From assembly GCA_028293565.1 (NCBI GenBank), contig JAQGON010000143.1, positions 1 to 55,130 on the forward strand: 55,130 bases of DNA. Reading direction: 5' to 3'. Shown piece by piece: positions 16,281 to 25,017 of this stretch. The notes beneath the pieces were generated by a model, which was not told where the DNA came from, ran no database searches, and saw nothing but the letters and a program-made list of their open reading frames with translations. Source of the stretch: Verrucomicrobiota bacterium (GTDB taxonomy: Bacteria > Verrucomicrobiota > Verrucomicrobiia > Opitutales > Opitutaceae). Each line of letters starts with the position of its first letter. Position 1 is the stretch's first letter. A program made the position numbers and the translations under genes.

Positions 16281-18473
16281 TTACCACCGATACCTGACAG
16301 TGAGCCGCGGCTGGAACGGATCGGAGCCGATCACGAGGCCGTTGGCGGCCATGCCGACGATATAACGTTTGTTGGTGAGGTTGTCCAAGTTGACCTGGAC
16401 GTTCCAACTATGGTTGAAATCGTAGCCGGCAAAAACATTCACGACGAGCGGGTAATCCACGTTGTACGTCAGGTTCCGCTTGCCGGACTGGTCCATGATC
16501 CCCGCGCCGAACATCAGGCCCTTCAGTCCGCCGTCGGTCCAGGAGTACTTGCCCAGGATGCTGTATTTCCGCGGCGCGAAGTCCACCGCCTGCAGGGTCG
16601 GATTCGCCGCGGTTGCGGACTCGCCGTCGAAATAGGTGAGGACGACGTCGGCGTGGCCGCCGCCGAAGCGTGCGGTCATGCCGTAGTCGAACTCCCAGCC
16701 ATGCGACGAGTCCTGCGCGGAGATGATCTGTCCCGCCACGCCGTTGGGGAGGAGGCCGACCGTCTTGATGTTCGTGAGCGACATCTCGAAATGCGCCACC
16801 GAACCATAGACGGTGAACGTGTCGTTGAACTTGTGGTTAAACTTGAGCCCGTACTCCTTGAGCTTGCCCTCCTGATTGCCCGCGGCGGCGCCGAGCGCGT
16901 CGCCCGCGACGAACTTGTCGGCAAAGCCGGTTTGGACGAAGATGTTCTGGGCGTCGGTGTAATACGCGGAGACCGACGGGAGGATTTTCACCACCGCGCC
17001 GTACTTGTGCACCTTGAAGTGGCGCGCGTCGCGGTTTGTCACGACGTGGGTGACATAATTCTCGTTCGTGCCCGCCGGATTGAACCAGCGCACGCCGCCG
17101 ACCAGGATCAGCCGGTCCTTCAGGAACGAGAGGTTTTCCTGGAAGTAATAGGAAAAGTTCAGCGGCTTGCTGGCGGTGTCGGTCTGGTAAGGCAGGCCCG
17201 CGCCGGATTGCGGCGCCGAGAAAAAGGCGGCGTCCGCCGTGAAGTCCGGATTGCGCGTGTCGATCGACGGGGGCGTGTTCACCGATTGGCTCTGCCGGCT
17301 GTAGGTGATCGAACCGTCGGCCCCGAGCGTCGAATCCACCTTCATGACCGAGAGCTCGAGATGATGGAGGTAGTCGAGCTGGAGGTTGTGGTTAACCTTC
17401 TCGATGAAGAACGGGATGTCCTGCCGCGCGAGCGTGTAGTTGTCGGCGGCCACCGAGATCCCGCGCACGTGCCGGCGGTGCTCCCGGATGCTGGTGCCGG
17501 AGTAATAGAACCGCACGTTGCCGTTCTCGGAGAGCCGGGTCAGATATTGGACGTCGAGAAAGCTGTCCTCCGACTTCCAGTAGTTGTCCTGCGGCCGCGA
17601 GGGCGAGAAGCTCTTGGTCGAGTACCGGTTGAACTTCGCGTCGACCGTCGAGGTCAGGTCCAGGAAGTCGTCGTAATAGAGATAGCTGTCGTCGCGGAAA
17701 TAGTAGGCGTTGACCAGCAGGCTCGACGCGGAGCCGAAATAGACGTTGAAGGCGGTGCCGATGAACTTCTGCTTGAGGTTCTCCACCGACTTTTCCCGGT
17801 CGCCGGTCAGCCCGCCGACCGTCACGCGGTAATTGATGTTCACGTCGCGGCTCTTGTACATCGGCCCCGACGCGTTGGCCGCGACGCGCACGTACGAGTC
17901 ATTCGAGAACGTGGTCTCGACCTGCGCCGTGGGCACGGCGGACGGCTGGTACGAGACGAGGTTGATCGCCCCGCCGAGAAAGCTGTTGTTGCCGAGCAGC
18001 ATGGCGGCCGGGCCCTTGATCACCTCGACGCGCGACACGTCGTACATCGGGTTCGAGCGGTTGGCGTTTTTCGTCACGCCGTTGCGCATCGCCTGCTCCG
18101 TCCGGAAACCGCGAATGTTGAAATCGTCGGAGATGTTCGTGTTCTGGGTCACGCCGCTGACGCCAAAGCGGACCGCCTGGGAAAGCGTGGACACATTGAG
18201 GTCGTCGAGGAGCTCCTTGTTGATGATCGTGATGTTCGCCGGAATATCGATCAGGTTGCGGGCGGACCGGCTGCCGATCAGCGTCTGCTGTCCGGAGTAG
18301 CCTTGTTCGTTCTCACCCCGCACCACGAACGGTGAAAGATGAGTGACGTCTTGCGGATCCGCATCGTTGGCGGGAGCGGGGTTGTTCGTCTGCGCGAATG
18401 ACGGAACCGAAGCGGCGGACAACGCCGCGAGCGAAGCCAGGCTTCGCCGGAGAGCGAGCAGGTGTCGTTTCAT
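16281..18473 (-). CDS. TonB-dependent outer-membrane receptor
   Basis: A 730-residue receptor. Signal peptide about 1-27 (LAALSAASVPSFAQ). LSPFVV near residue 46 is a likely TonB box; the same motif opens the receptor at 39305. The plug domain runs to about 170, with DDFNIRGFRTEQ and RVEVIKGPAAMLLG, followed by a beta-barrel ending in the aromatic residue Trp (LTVRYRW). Size is like siderophore-type receptors, but the neighbouring secreted enzymes point to glycan or glycan-fragment uptake. The start context has no Shine-Dalgarno (catcccccaATG). A motif shared with the enzyme operon lies at 18565-18580. Confidence 0.9.
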   Translation of the reverse strand: MKRHLLALRRSLASLAALSAASVPSFAQTNNPAPANDADPQDVTHLSPFVVRGENEQGYSGQQTLIGSRSARNLIDIPANITIINKELLDDLNVSTLSQAVRFGVSGVTQNTNISDDFNIRGFRTEQAMRNGVTKNANRSNPMYDVSRVEVIKGPAAMLLGNNSFLGGAINLVSYQPSAVPTAQVETTFSNDSYVRVAANASGPMYKSRDVNINYRVTVGGLTGDREKSVENLKQKFIGTAFNVYFGSASSLLVNAYYFRDDSYLYYDDFLDLTSTVDAKFNRYSTKSFSPSRPQDNYWKSEDSFLDVQYLTRLSENGNVRFYYSGTSIREHRRHVRGISVAADNYTLARQDIPFFIEKVNHNLQLDYLHHLELSVMKVDSTLGADGSITYSRQSQSVNTPPSIDTRNPDFTADAAFFSAPQSGAGLPYQTDTASKPLNFSYYFQENLSFLKDRLILVGGVRWFNPAGTNENYVTHVVTNRDARHFKVHKYGAVVKILPSVSAYYTDAQNIFVQTGFADKFVAGDALGAAAGNQEGKLKEYGLKFNHKFNDTFTVYGSVAHFEMSLTNIKTVGLLPNGVAGQIISAQDSSHGWEFDYGMTARFGGGHADVVLTYFDGESATAANPTLQAVDFAPRKYSILGKYSWTDGGLKGLMFGAGIMDQSGKRNLTYNVDYPLVVNVFAGYDFNHSWNVQVNLDNLTNKRYIVGMAANGLVIGSDPFQPRLTVRYRW

Positions 18474-18564
18474 TGGGGGATGTTTGGTCAGGGGTCGTGA
18501 GGTAACTGGGGCGGAGCGAGCGAACGCCGGGGCGCCGCCGCGCTCAAGAGCACGATGCTGCTCT

Positions 18565-18580
18565 GTTTAACACACCAGCG
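18565..18580 (-). promoter_or_regulatory. Shared upstream motif, TonB receptor copy
   Basis: GTTTAACACACCAGCG lies 92 bases upstream of the receptor start. The same sequence with one change (GTTTAACGCACCAGCG) is at 23833-23848, 76 bases upstream of the three-enzyme operon. The shared sequence and position suggest a common regulator site (inference). I see nothing else in the 18474-18686 gap. Confidence 0.45.
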
Positions 18581-18686
18581 AAAAACCCGGCGACGCGGCG
18601 CCCCGCCCAGACCGGCGGATTTGGAATCCGTCCGGGAAACAACCCGTCCGATCCGCGCGACGATCCTTCCCCCTCGCGCGTGGAAA

Positions 18687-20162
18687 TCACCGCAGCCCGA
18701 ACGAATACAGTTTCGCCCGCTGCAGCGTGAATTTGAACCGGACCGCGCCGTGTCCGAGCGACCCGAGACCTGCGCCGCCGCGCCACGCGACCGGCGTCGC
18801 AATCCCGTCGATCCCCGAAACCACCGCCGCCCGTTCACCGGAAAATCCGTCAACCGGCGCCAGATCGGAATCGAGCACCTCCACCCCGACCTCCCCCTGC
18901 GGCGCCTCGAGGTTCAGCACGAGCTGGTTTCCCGTGAGCGCGATCGGCTGCGTGATGATCACGCCGGCATTCTCGCCGGCCGCGTAACCCGCAAACCGAT
19001 CGGTGCGCAAAGTGGCAAGGGCCAGAAAACTGTCGCGCCACGCGGTATGCGGCCCGTTGCTCGCTCCATAATACAGCCGAATCTCGTCGCCTTCCGTCAC
19101 GGGTCCGGTGCCGGCATAGACGCAGCCCCAGTCATAGTCGCCGGGAACGTTCGAGTTGGGAATCAATGCGTGACCGGCGTCGACACGCCGCCACGAAACC
19201 GTGTCGGGACTCCACGCCAGTTCACAGCTCACCCGGTCGGTCTTCAGACTGATGACCATCACCAATCCAAGGTAAAGGTCGCGGTAGGAAAAGATCGGCA
19301 TGGCGTACGTCTGGTTTTCCTCATCGCCGCGCATGATTTCCTGCGCGGGAGTCCAATGTGTGAAGTCGGTGCTCTCGGACCGCATGACCAGCCGCTGGCC
19401 GGCGAGCCATCGCCGGGTGATGCCAACGTATTTGCCGAGAGCCGGCGCCCAGATCGCATTGTTATGCGTGTCGCCCTCGACGCCGATTTCAGGACAGAGA
19501 ACCGGGTCGGACCAGTGGATGCCATCGAGCGAGAACGCGACCTGGAACCGGCGTTTTTGCCCGGGGATTTGCCGGCCGCCGAATACCTTGTAGCGCCGGG
19601 CCGGATCTTTTTCCGCGCGGTCCCACAGGACGCCGGCCCCGTGACTGGCTCTGAGCACCAGGTTGTTTTTCCGGCCGCCATCGAATTCAACCACGCCGAG
19701 ATCGGGCTTCTCCCAGTGGATGCCGTCGGCGGACGTGGCATAGCACAACGCCATTTCGCGCGTCGGCGTCGAGTGATAGGGCACGCCGGCGCGTTTCTCC
19801 TTCGGGGTCGCCGCGGTGAGTTCGTCGACGATGAAAGGACTGTACCAGCAGACATAGCGGCGGGTCTGCGCGTCATAGGCGAGGTTGGGATAGACGTTAT
19901 CGAAGCGGACCTCCCAAGGACGGTCTTCCTTGAACAGCGGATTCGCGGGATGCTTGGCGACCGAGCCGACCTTCAGCTGAACATGCTCCGCCCGGTCCAC
20001 GACGCGGTCGTCCAGCAGCAGGTAGGACGATCGCGCGGGCAGCACGTCCGACCGGCCGCTGACCGCCCCGAAAATCCCGAGCAGCAGCGGAAAGAGCCGG
20101 CGCGCCGTTCCAGATCCGGCACCGTTTGCTGCCTCGGTCACCATACCAGCGACGATGCGCAT
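18687..20162 (-). CDS. Secreted beta-propeller protein, GH32/GH43-like
   Basis: A 491-residue protein with a probable signal peptide near 20-40 (RRLFPLLLGIFGAVSG). Blade motifs include YATSADGIHWEKPDLGVVEF near 147-166, AFSLDGIHWSDP near 216-227 and AWSPDTVSW. The N-terminal YLLLDDRVVDR resembles the LFIDD element of its neighbours. The C-terminal beta-sandwich (about 385-491: LVLNLEAPQGEVGVEVLDSD to AKLYSFGLR) is shared with the other cluster members. It starts 18 bases after the stop of the upstream gene, so it is the third gene of the 23757-18687 operon. Substrate unknown. The start could also be at 20144. Confidence 0.75.
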   Translation of the reverse strand: MRIVAGMVTEAANGAGSGTARRLFPLLLGIFGAVSGRSDVLPARSSYLLLDDRVVDRAEHVQLKVGSVAKHPANPLFKEDRPWEVRFDNVYPNLAYDAQTRRYVCWYSPFIVDELTAATPKEKRAGVPYHSTPTREMALCYATSADGIHWEKPDLGVVEFDGGRKNNLVLRASHGAGVLWDRAEKDPARRYKVFGGRQIPGQKRRFQVAFSLDGIHWSDPVLCPEIGVEGDTHNNAIWAPALGKYVGITRRWLAGQRLVMRSESTDFTHWTPAQEIMRGDEENQTYAMPIFSYRDLYLGLVMVISLKTDRVSCELAWSPDTVSWRRVDAGHALIPNSNVPGDYDWGCVYAGTGPVTEGDEIRLYYGASNGPHTAWRDSFLALATLRTDRFAGYAAGENAGVIITQPIALTGNQLVLNLEAPQGEVGVEVLDSDLAPVDGFSGERAAVVSGIDGIATPVAWRGGAGLGSLGHGAVRFKFTLQRAKLYSFGLR

Positions 20163-20180
20163 GAGGATCGGCCGGCCCTG

Positions 20181-21974
20181 CTATTTCACCTGAAACCCGT
20201 AAAGGTCGGCGTCGAGCAATTCGATGAAAAGCACCACGGTGCGCCCGCGCAGCGCGGCGAGGCTCGAGCCGTTCCGGAACTGCACGACCTCGTCAATTCC
20301 GTCGCCCTCGATCGGCCGGCAGTCGTCGCGGGCAAATCCCGCGAGAACGTTCTGCTCGAGCAGGTGCGGCGCCGTGCTGGAGGTCGTGTCCTTCAGGGTT
20401 AGCACCGGCCTGAGCTCCGCGATGCCCACCCTGACGCGGCCCCGGGTGGCGTCGACGTTGAGGTGCAGCGCGTCGCCGTTCACGACGAACGGCTTCGTCA
20501 CCAGGGTTTCCCGCTGCGTCGCGGCGCTCAGGCTGACGTAGCGGTCGTGTTTCTGGGTGTAGAGCGCGATCCGCCCGATGCGGACGCGATCGCGGGAGTA
20601 AGGCGTGCGCTGCGCGTTGGCCCGCGAAACGAGGTGGTCGCCATCGCAGACCCCAAGATAAAACCAGTCCTCGTCGCCGACCCGCACCGGCGGAGTCGCG
20701 GTGATGACCAGCCGGTCGAAACTGTCCTGCTCGGTGCCGTGGGGAATCCACGCCTCGCGGCTCGAGGTCCGGTCCCAGGAATGCCCCCCGTCGCGGCTCA
20801 GCGTGATCCGCATTTCGTTCACGCCCTTCCGCGCCCACGGCCAGACGAACGGATTCTCGTCCGTCGTCGGCCAGGGCCAGCCTTGGTGGCGAGCGCGCAC
20901 TGCCGGGGAATTTTTCTCGAGGACCGGTCCGCCGTCCGGCGTCGTGCGGTCGCCGTGAAACCAGCTGAGCAGGCCGAAGACCACCCCTTCGGAATGAAAC
21001 GGCGTCAGCATCATGGGCTCATCGTAGCGGTTGGGCTCGTGCGGGTCGTCGGCGTCCGGATCGAGCACGATCTCGGAGGTCCAGCGCTTGAGGTCGGGCG
21101 AGGAAAACCGCGCAATCTCCCGCGATGGCAGCCAGTGCGGAACGGCGTTCTGGACCATCGCGACCCACTCGTGGTGGGCGTCGTCCCAAAAATTCAGTCC
21201 ACCCCACCGGGTGCTGAACGTGCCGTCGATCGGCGCCAGTTTTTTCCGCCAGTCGGGATCGTGAAGGAGATCGGGAATTTCCGCCGCAAAGTAACCGTGG
21301 CCGTCGACCTGGATCGCGTAGTGCCGCGCCGGATCGGAGACGTTTCCATGCTGGCCGAGATCGGTGAAATGAAACGGGCTGTACGCATTGTTGTTCCGGC
21401 TGCTGCCCGTCGGATGGGGAAACGGTGGAAATTTCTTCCAGTCGGTCCCGCTCGGCGCGTCGAGCAGTCCAAGGTTCGGCTTGATCCAATGCACTCCGTC
21501 GGGGCTGGTCGCGTAGCACCCCACTTCGACGTACTGCTGGTCGCGGTCCTGGGGACGCGCGTCGGGCGTCCGCGTGCGCCACGCGCCGTCGACATAGACC
21601 ATGTCGTTGATCGTGGCCGAGCGCGCGTCGGTGTTCGGCACCCACCAATGCGAGCTGTAATAACCCACGAAGGTGCCGTCGGCCTTCCGGAGGAAATGGA
21701 CCGGCGCGACCCCGTGCGTCTCCCACGGCTGGTCCGCATCGATCACCACGCCCAGCGATTTGGGATGATGCACGACGCGATCCAGACCCGTGCTTCTCGC
21801 GACCGCATGGTCGTCGATGAACAGCTGCCAGTCCCCCGCGTCGATTTCCTCGGCCGCCAATTTTCCGCCGGTCGCGGCCAGCGTCAGCGCCAGCAGCCAG
21901 CTGAAGGTCGGCGGCGAAGAGGCACGAAAGGCGTGGGGAAATTTACCGGAAAGTCTCAGGAGCTCGAATTTCAT
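20181..21974 (-). CDS. Secreted beta-propeller protein, GH32/GH43-like, paralogue of 22021
   Basis: A 597-residue exported protein; signal peptide near 15-41 (SWLLALTLAATGGKLAA). WQLFIDDHAVA near 49-59 and RVVHHPKSLGVV follow, then YATSPDGVHWIKPNLGL in the first blades. The C-terminal sandwich reads LHLNVDATRGRVRVGIAEL to ADLYGFQVK. It is strongly similar along its whole length to the gene just upstream (22021-23757), so the pair is a tandem duplication that has diverged. The gap between them is 46 bases. The start context is ctcccgacgATG. Probably acts on glycans outside the cytoplasm; no specific activity can be assigned. Confidence 0.75.
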   Translation of the reverse strand: MKFELLRLSGKFPHAFRASSPPTFSWLLALTLAATGGKLAAEEIDAGDWQLFIDDHAVARSTGLDRVVHHPKSLGVVIDADQPWETHGVAPVHFLRKADGTFVGYYSSHWWVPNTDARSATINDMVYVDGAWRTRTPDARPQDRDQQYVEVGCYATSPDGVHWIKPNLGLLDAPSGTDWKKFPPFPHPTGSSRNNNAYSPFHFTDLGQHGNVSDPARHYAIQVDGHGYFAAEIPDLLHDPDWRKKLAPIDGTFSTRWGGLNFWDDAHHEWVAMVQNAVPHWLPSREIARFSSPDLKRWTSEIVLDPDADDPHEPNRYDEPMMLTPFHSEGVVFGLLSWFHGDRTTPDGGPVLEKNSPAVRARHQGWPWPTTDENPFVWPWARKGVNEMRITLSRDGGHSWDRTSSREAWIPHGTEQDSFDRLVITATPPVRVGDEDWFYLGVCDGDHLVSRANAQRTPYSRDRVRIGRIALYTQKHDRYVSLSAATQRETLVTKPFVVNGDALHLNVDATRGRVRVGIAELRPVLTLKDTTSSTAPHLLEQNVLAGFARDDCRPIEGDGIDEVVQFRNGSSLAALRGRTVVLFIELLDADLYGFQVK

Positions 21975-22020
21975 CGTCGGGAGTTTTTTTGCGCTGCGGT
22001 GCTTCCTGGCGGCGAGACCG

Positions 22021-23757
22021 TCACTTCACGCGAAACGCGTAGAGGTCGGCGTCGGCGACCTCGATGAACAGCACTACCCGCCGGCCCTGGAGCGCCTTGA
22101 GGCTTGAACCGTTTTTGAACTGCACGACGCGCTCGATCGAATTGTCCTCGATCGGCACGCAGTCGTCCCTCGTGAAGCCTTCGAGGAGATTCTGCTCCAT
22201 CAGATGCGGGTCGGTGCTTTCGGTGGTGTTCTTCAGCGTGAGCACCGGCTTGTATTCCCCGATGCCGACCCGCACGCGGCCCCGGCTCGCGTCGACGTTC
22301 AGCTGGAGCGCATCGCCGTTGATGACGAACGGCCGGGTGATCAGCGTTTCCAGCTGGCTTCCGGTGCTCAGGCTGACGTACCGGTTCCGTTTCTGGACGT
22401 AGAGTGCGATCTGCCCCTGCCGCGCGCGGTCGTGGTAATAGGTTTCCTGGTGCGCCGTCGTCCGCGTGACGAGGTGGTCGCCGTTGTAATTTCCGGTGTA
22501 GAACCAGTCCTCGTCGCCCACCTGGACCGGGGGCGACGCCCAGATCACGAGGCGGTCATAACTGTCCTGCTCGGTGCCATGCGGGATCCACGCCGTGCGG
22601 CTCGACCGGCGGTCCCAGGTGTGTCCGCCGTCGCGGCTGATCGTGATCCGCATTTCGTTCATGCCCTTGCGGGCCCAGGGCCAGAGGTACGGATTTTCCG
22701 CGGTCTTCGGCCAGGGCCAGCCCTGCGCCGGGTCGCCCGGCTTTTTTTCCATGACCGGCCCGCCGTCGGGCGTCGTCCGATCCGTGTGGATCCAGCTCAG
22801 CAGGCCGAGGACGACTCCCTCGGTCGCGTACGGAAAGAGGATCATCGGCTCGTCATAGCGGTCCGGCCGGTGCGGGTCGGCCGGATCCGGCGCCAGCGCG
22901 ATTTCCGAGCGCCATTCCTTGAGGTCCTTCGAGGCGAACCGCGCGATCTCGCGCGACGGCATCCAGTGCGGCACCGCGTTCTGGACCATCGCGACCCATT
23001 CCTGGTGCTGCTCGTCCCAGAAATTCAGCGTGTTCTCGCGCGGGCTGAAACTCCCGCCCGCCGGCACGAGCTTGTTGCGCCAGTCGCGGTCGTTGATGAA
23101 GTCGGGCAGCTCCGCGGTGAAGTAGCCCTTGCCATCGATCGAGAGCGCGTAGCGCCGCGCCGGATCCGCGACGCTGCCGTACTGGCCGAGATCGATGAAC
23201 CCGAAGGAAAGGCCGAGGAGGTTGTTCTCCTTGCTGCTCCCCACGGGCGACGGAAACGGCGGGAATTTTTTCCAGTCCAGGGAAACCGCCGCCTCGGTGA
23301 AACCCAGGCTGGGCTTGTCCCAGTGGAGGCCGTCCCTGCTCGTGGCCAGCGCGAGGCTGTTCAGATACTGCTGCGCCCGGTCCTTCTGGAGTTTTCCCCG
23401 CACCATCGCGCCATCGGCGTTGGCGACCCACCGGACGGCATCATAAAAGCAGATGAAAGTGCCGTCGGATTTCCGCGCGAAATAGAGCGGATTCATCCCG
23501 GCGGTCTCCCAGGCCTTGTCGTTCGGGATGACGACGCCCATCGGCCGCGGATGGTGCACGATGCGGTCGAAGCCGGTGCCGCGCGCGACCGCGAAATCGT
23601 CGATGAAAAACTGCCAGTGGCGCGCGTCCATTTCTGTGGCGCGCAGAGCGCCCGGCGCGGCCGCGAAGAGCGACCCGAGGAGGCAGAGGAGCAGCTTCGA
23701 TTTCAGCGAAGCGGCATAGTTCACCAACACGGCGGGAGGGGCAGACGCGTGCATCAT
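22021..23757 (-). CDS. Secreted beta-propeller protein, GH32/GH43-like, paralogue of 20181
   Basis: A 578-residue exported protein; signal peptide near 20-42 (LLLCLLGSLFAAAPGAL). WQFFIDDFAVA near 48-58, LATSRDGLHWDKPSLGF in the first blades, then two extended arms with WEMKP-like aromatic content and the C-terminal sandwich LQLNVDASRGRVRVGI to ADLYAFRVK. It is the first gene of a three-enzyme operon (22021, 20181, 18687). Start 23757 is one of two adjacent ATG codons. Upstream reading to 23901 would place a long non-signal stretch before the signal peptide and is rejected. Confidence 0.75.
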   Translation of the reverse strand: MMHASAPPAVLVNYAASLKSKLLLCLLGSLFAAAPGALRATEMDARHWQFFIDDFAVARGTGFDRIVHHPRPMGVVIPNDKAWETAGMNPLYFARKSDGTFICFYDAVRWVANADGAMVRGKLQKDRAQQYLNSLALATSRDGLHWDKPSLGFTEAAVSLDWKKFPPFPSPVGSSKENNLLGLSFGFIDLGQYGSVADPARRYALSIDGKGYFTAELPDFINDRDWRNKLVPAGGSFSPRENTLNFWDEQHQEWVAMVQNAVPHWMPSREIARFASKDLKEWRSEIALAPDPADPHRPDRYDEPMILFPYATEGVVLGLLSWIHTDRTTPDGGPVMEKKPGDPAQGWPWPKTAENPYLWPWARKGMNEMRITISRDGGHTWDRRSSRTAWIPHGTEQDSYDRLVIWASPPVQVGDEDWFYTGNYNGDHLVTRTTAHQETYYHDRARQGQIALYVQKRNRYVSLSTGSQLETLITRPFVINGDALQLNVDASRGRVRVGIGEYKPVLTLKNTTESTDPHLMEQNLLEGFTRDDCVPIEDNSIERVVQFKNGSSLKALQGRRVVLFIEVADADLYAFRVK

Positions 23758-23832
23758 TATTGAGGGGGCAACCGGAAAGCCCCTTGACCAGATCGTCTCT
23801 CCCGCCGGCCGGCAAGCCCGGCGCACTACTCC

Positions 23833-23848
23833 GTTTAACGCACCAGCG
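23833..23848 (-). promoter_or_regulatory. Shared upstream motif, enzyme-operon copy
   Basis: GTTTAACGCACCAGCG matches the site upstream of the TonB receptor (18565-18580) at 15 of 16 positions and has nearly the same distance to the start codon. It is a candidate operator for a common regulator of the glycan cluster. Confidence 0.45.
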
Positions 23849-23855
23849 GCGCTCC

Positions 23856-23910
23856 GCCTCCTGACGTCGGCGGCTACCGGAAGATGTCGCCCGTTCGACA
23901 AGCTCAGGGT
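23856..23910. repeat. Single family B core and family D fragment
   Basis: 23856-23877 carries the family B core (cctcctgacgtcggcggcta), and 23891-23910 carries ccgttcgacaagctcagggt, the inner arm of family D. Neither has its partner arm here, so both look like decayed or partial copies in the gap before the kelch gene's 3' end. Confidence 0.55.
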
Positions 23911-23966
23911 CAGGGTCTTGGTCGGGGATCAGGGCTCAGGATCCCCGCCAATGCGTTCCGTCCGCT

Positions 23967-24941
23967 CTACGGCAGCAGGTCCGAGGCCTTGATCCGATAG
24001 GCGGCGTTCGAGCGGTGCTTGATCCGGTCCTCGCCGCCGAGGCAGTAGACGAAGTCCCCCTCCCGCACGAGGTGCGGCGCGGACTTGTAGGGCAGCGGCC
24101 TGGAGGGAAGGTACCGATCGGCCTGGATGTCGTAGACCAGCCCCTGGTCGACAAAATCGTTTTCGGCGAATCCGCCGCCGAGGTAGATGTAACGATCGTT
24201 CAGCACCGCCGCCGCCGTGCCCCGCAATGCCTGCGGCAGCGCCTTGAGTTCGCGCCAGCGGTTGCCGGCGGACGAATACACCCAGGCCCGTGCGAGATTT
24301 CGCACCCCTTCCTTTTTCGCATCCCACGTGACGCCGCCAAAGACATAAACGTCGCCGCCAATCACCGCCGACGCCGCCGTGCCGAAATCCTCGCCCGGAA
24401 TCGGCGCCAGCACCCGGACCTGCCCCGTGCGCACATTCCACGCGCAGGCTTTCGTGCTGAAACCCTTCAGGTTAGCCGCGTCGTCGGAACCGCCGACCAC
24501 GATGATTTCGTCGCCGATTCCGCCGCCGGCGCTGAGAACCGCCGGAGTGGACACGCCGCCAGCGGGCTGGTCGGTTATCTTCCCGTTTTCGCAGCGAACG
24601 ACACCGGCGAAGGGACCCGCGCCAGTGCTGCCACCGACGACGACGAAACTGCTCCCCAGCGTGGCGCCCGTGCCGTACGCCAGCGGCTGCTTCAATCGTC
24701 CCGCGAGAGTCCAGCGCTGGGTCGCGGGGTCGAACCGCTGCACCGTATCGAGCCAGTTCTTTTTCGGGTCGGTTTCCCAGTTGGTCCCGCCGATCACGAG
24801 GATCTTGCCGTCGGCCGCTCCGCAAACCATCCCGCCGTTGGGCGCGGGAAGCGGTTCGAGGGCCTGCCACGTGCCGGCGTACCCGCTGACAGTGCCGGCG
24901 ACGACCAACGCGGCGAGTTTGGAGGAGGCATTCGATTTCAT
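23967..24941 (-). CDS. Secreted kelch-repeat protein, NanM-like
   Basis: A 324-residue protein with an N-terminal signal-like segment (LAALVVAGTVSGYAG). Kelch blades are marked by repeated glycine pairs: ILVIGGTNW, FVVVGGSTG, IIVVGGSDD, VYVFGGVTW, IYLGGGFAEND and VYCLGGEDR, which gives a six-bladed propeller. This resembles N-acetylneuraminate epimerase and the cyclically permuted mutarotases. In this cluster it could be a sugar mutarotase or epimerase in the periplasm. It is the last gene of a minus-strand run with the SDR (76 bases upstream) and the TIM-barrel isomerase. Confidence 0.75.
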   Translation of the reverse strand: MKSNASSKLAALVVAGTVSGYAGTWQALEPLPAPNGGMVCGAADGKILVIGGTNWETDPKKNWLDTVQRFDPATQRWTLAGRLKQPLAYGTGATLGSSFVVVGGSTGAGPFAGVVRCENGKITDQPAGGVSTPAVLSAGGGIGDEIIVVGGSDDAANLKGFSTKACAWNVRTGQVRVLAPIPGEDFGTAASAVIGGDVYVFGGVTWDAKKEGVRNLARAWVYSSAGNRWRELKALPQALRGTAAAVLNDRYIYLGGGFAENDFVDQGLVYDIQADRYLPSRPLPYKSAPHLVREGDFVYCLGGEDRIKHRSNAAYRIKASDLLP

Positions 24942-25017
24942 AGTTTAAAAAAAAACAGATCGGTTGAAAAAGGATTTTACGTGGGGGACGGCGCGCGCAC
25001 GCCCGGCTCGACCGGCG

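Noticed and set aside
16410-18335. Very long open frame (641 codons) on the plus strand
   Set aside because: It is antisense to the TonB receptor, with Arg/Val-rich low-information translation. It comes from GC-rich third positions of the real gene.
18654-18680. 7-bp hairpin (CGCGCGA/TCGCGCG) after the propeller gene at 18687
   Set aside because: Short stem of simple GC sequence with a 13-base loop and no T-run; likely chance in high-GC DNA.
20463-23763. Long plus-strand open frames (500+ codons) across the propeller genes
   Set aside because: They mirror the minus-strand genes and lack any domain motif.
11247-24941. Sialic-acid catabolism (NAL-like aldolase plus NanM-like kelch protein)
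   Set aside because: No nanE, nanK or sialidase is visible, the two genes lie in different operons, and the aldolase is coupled to a sugar-acid dehydratase.
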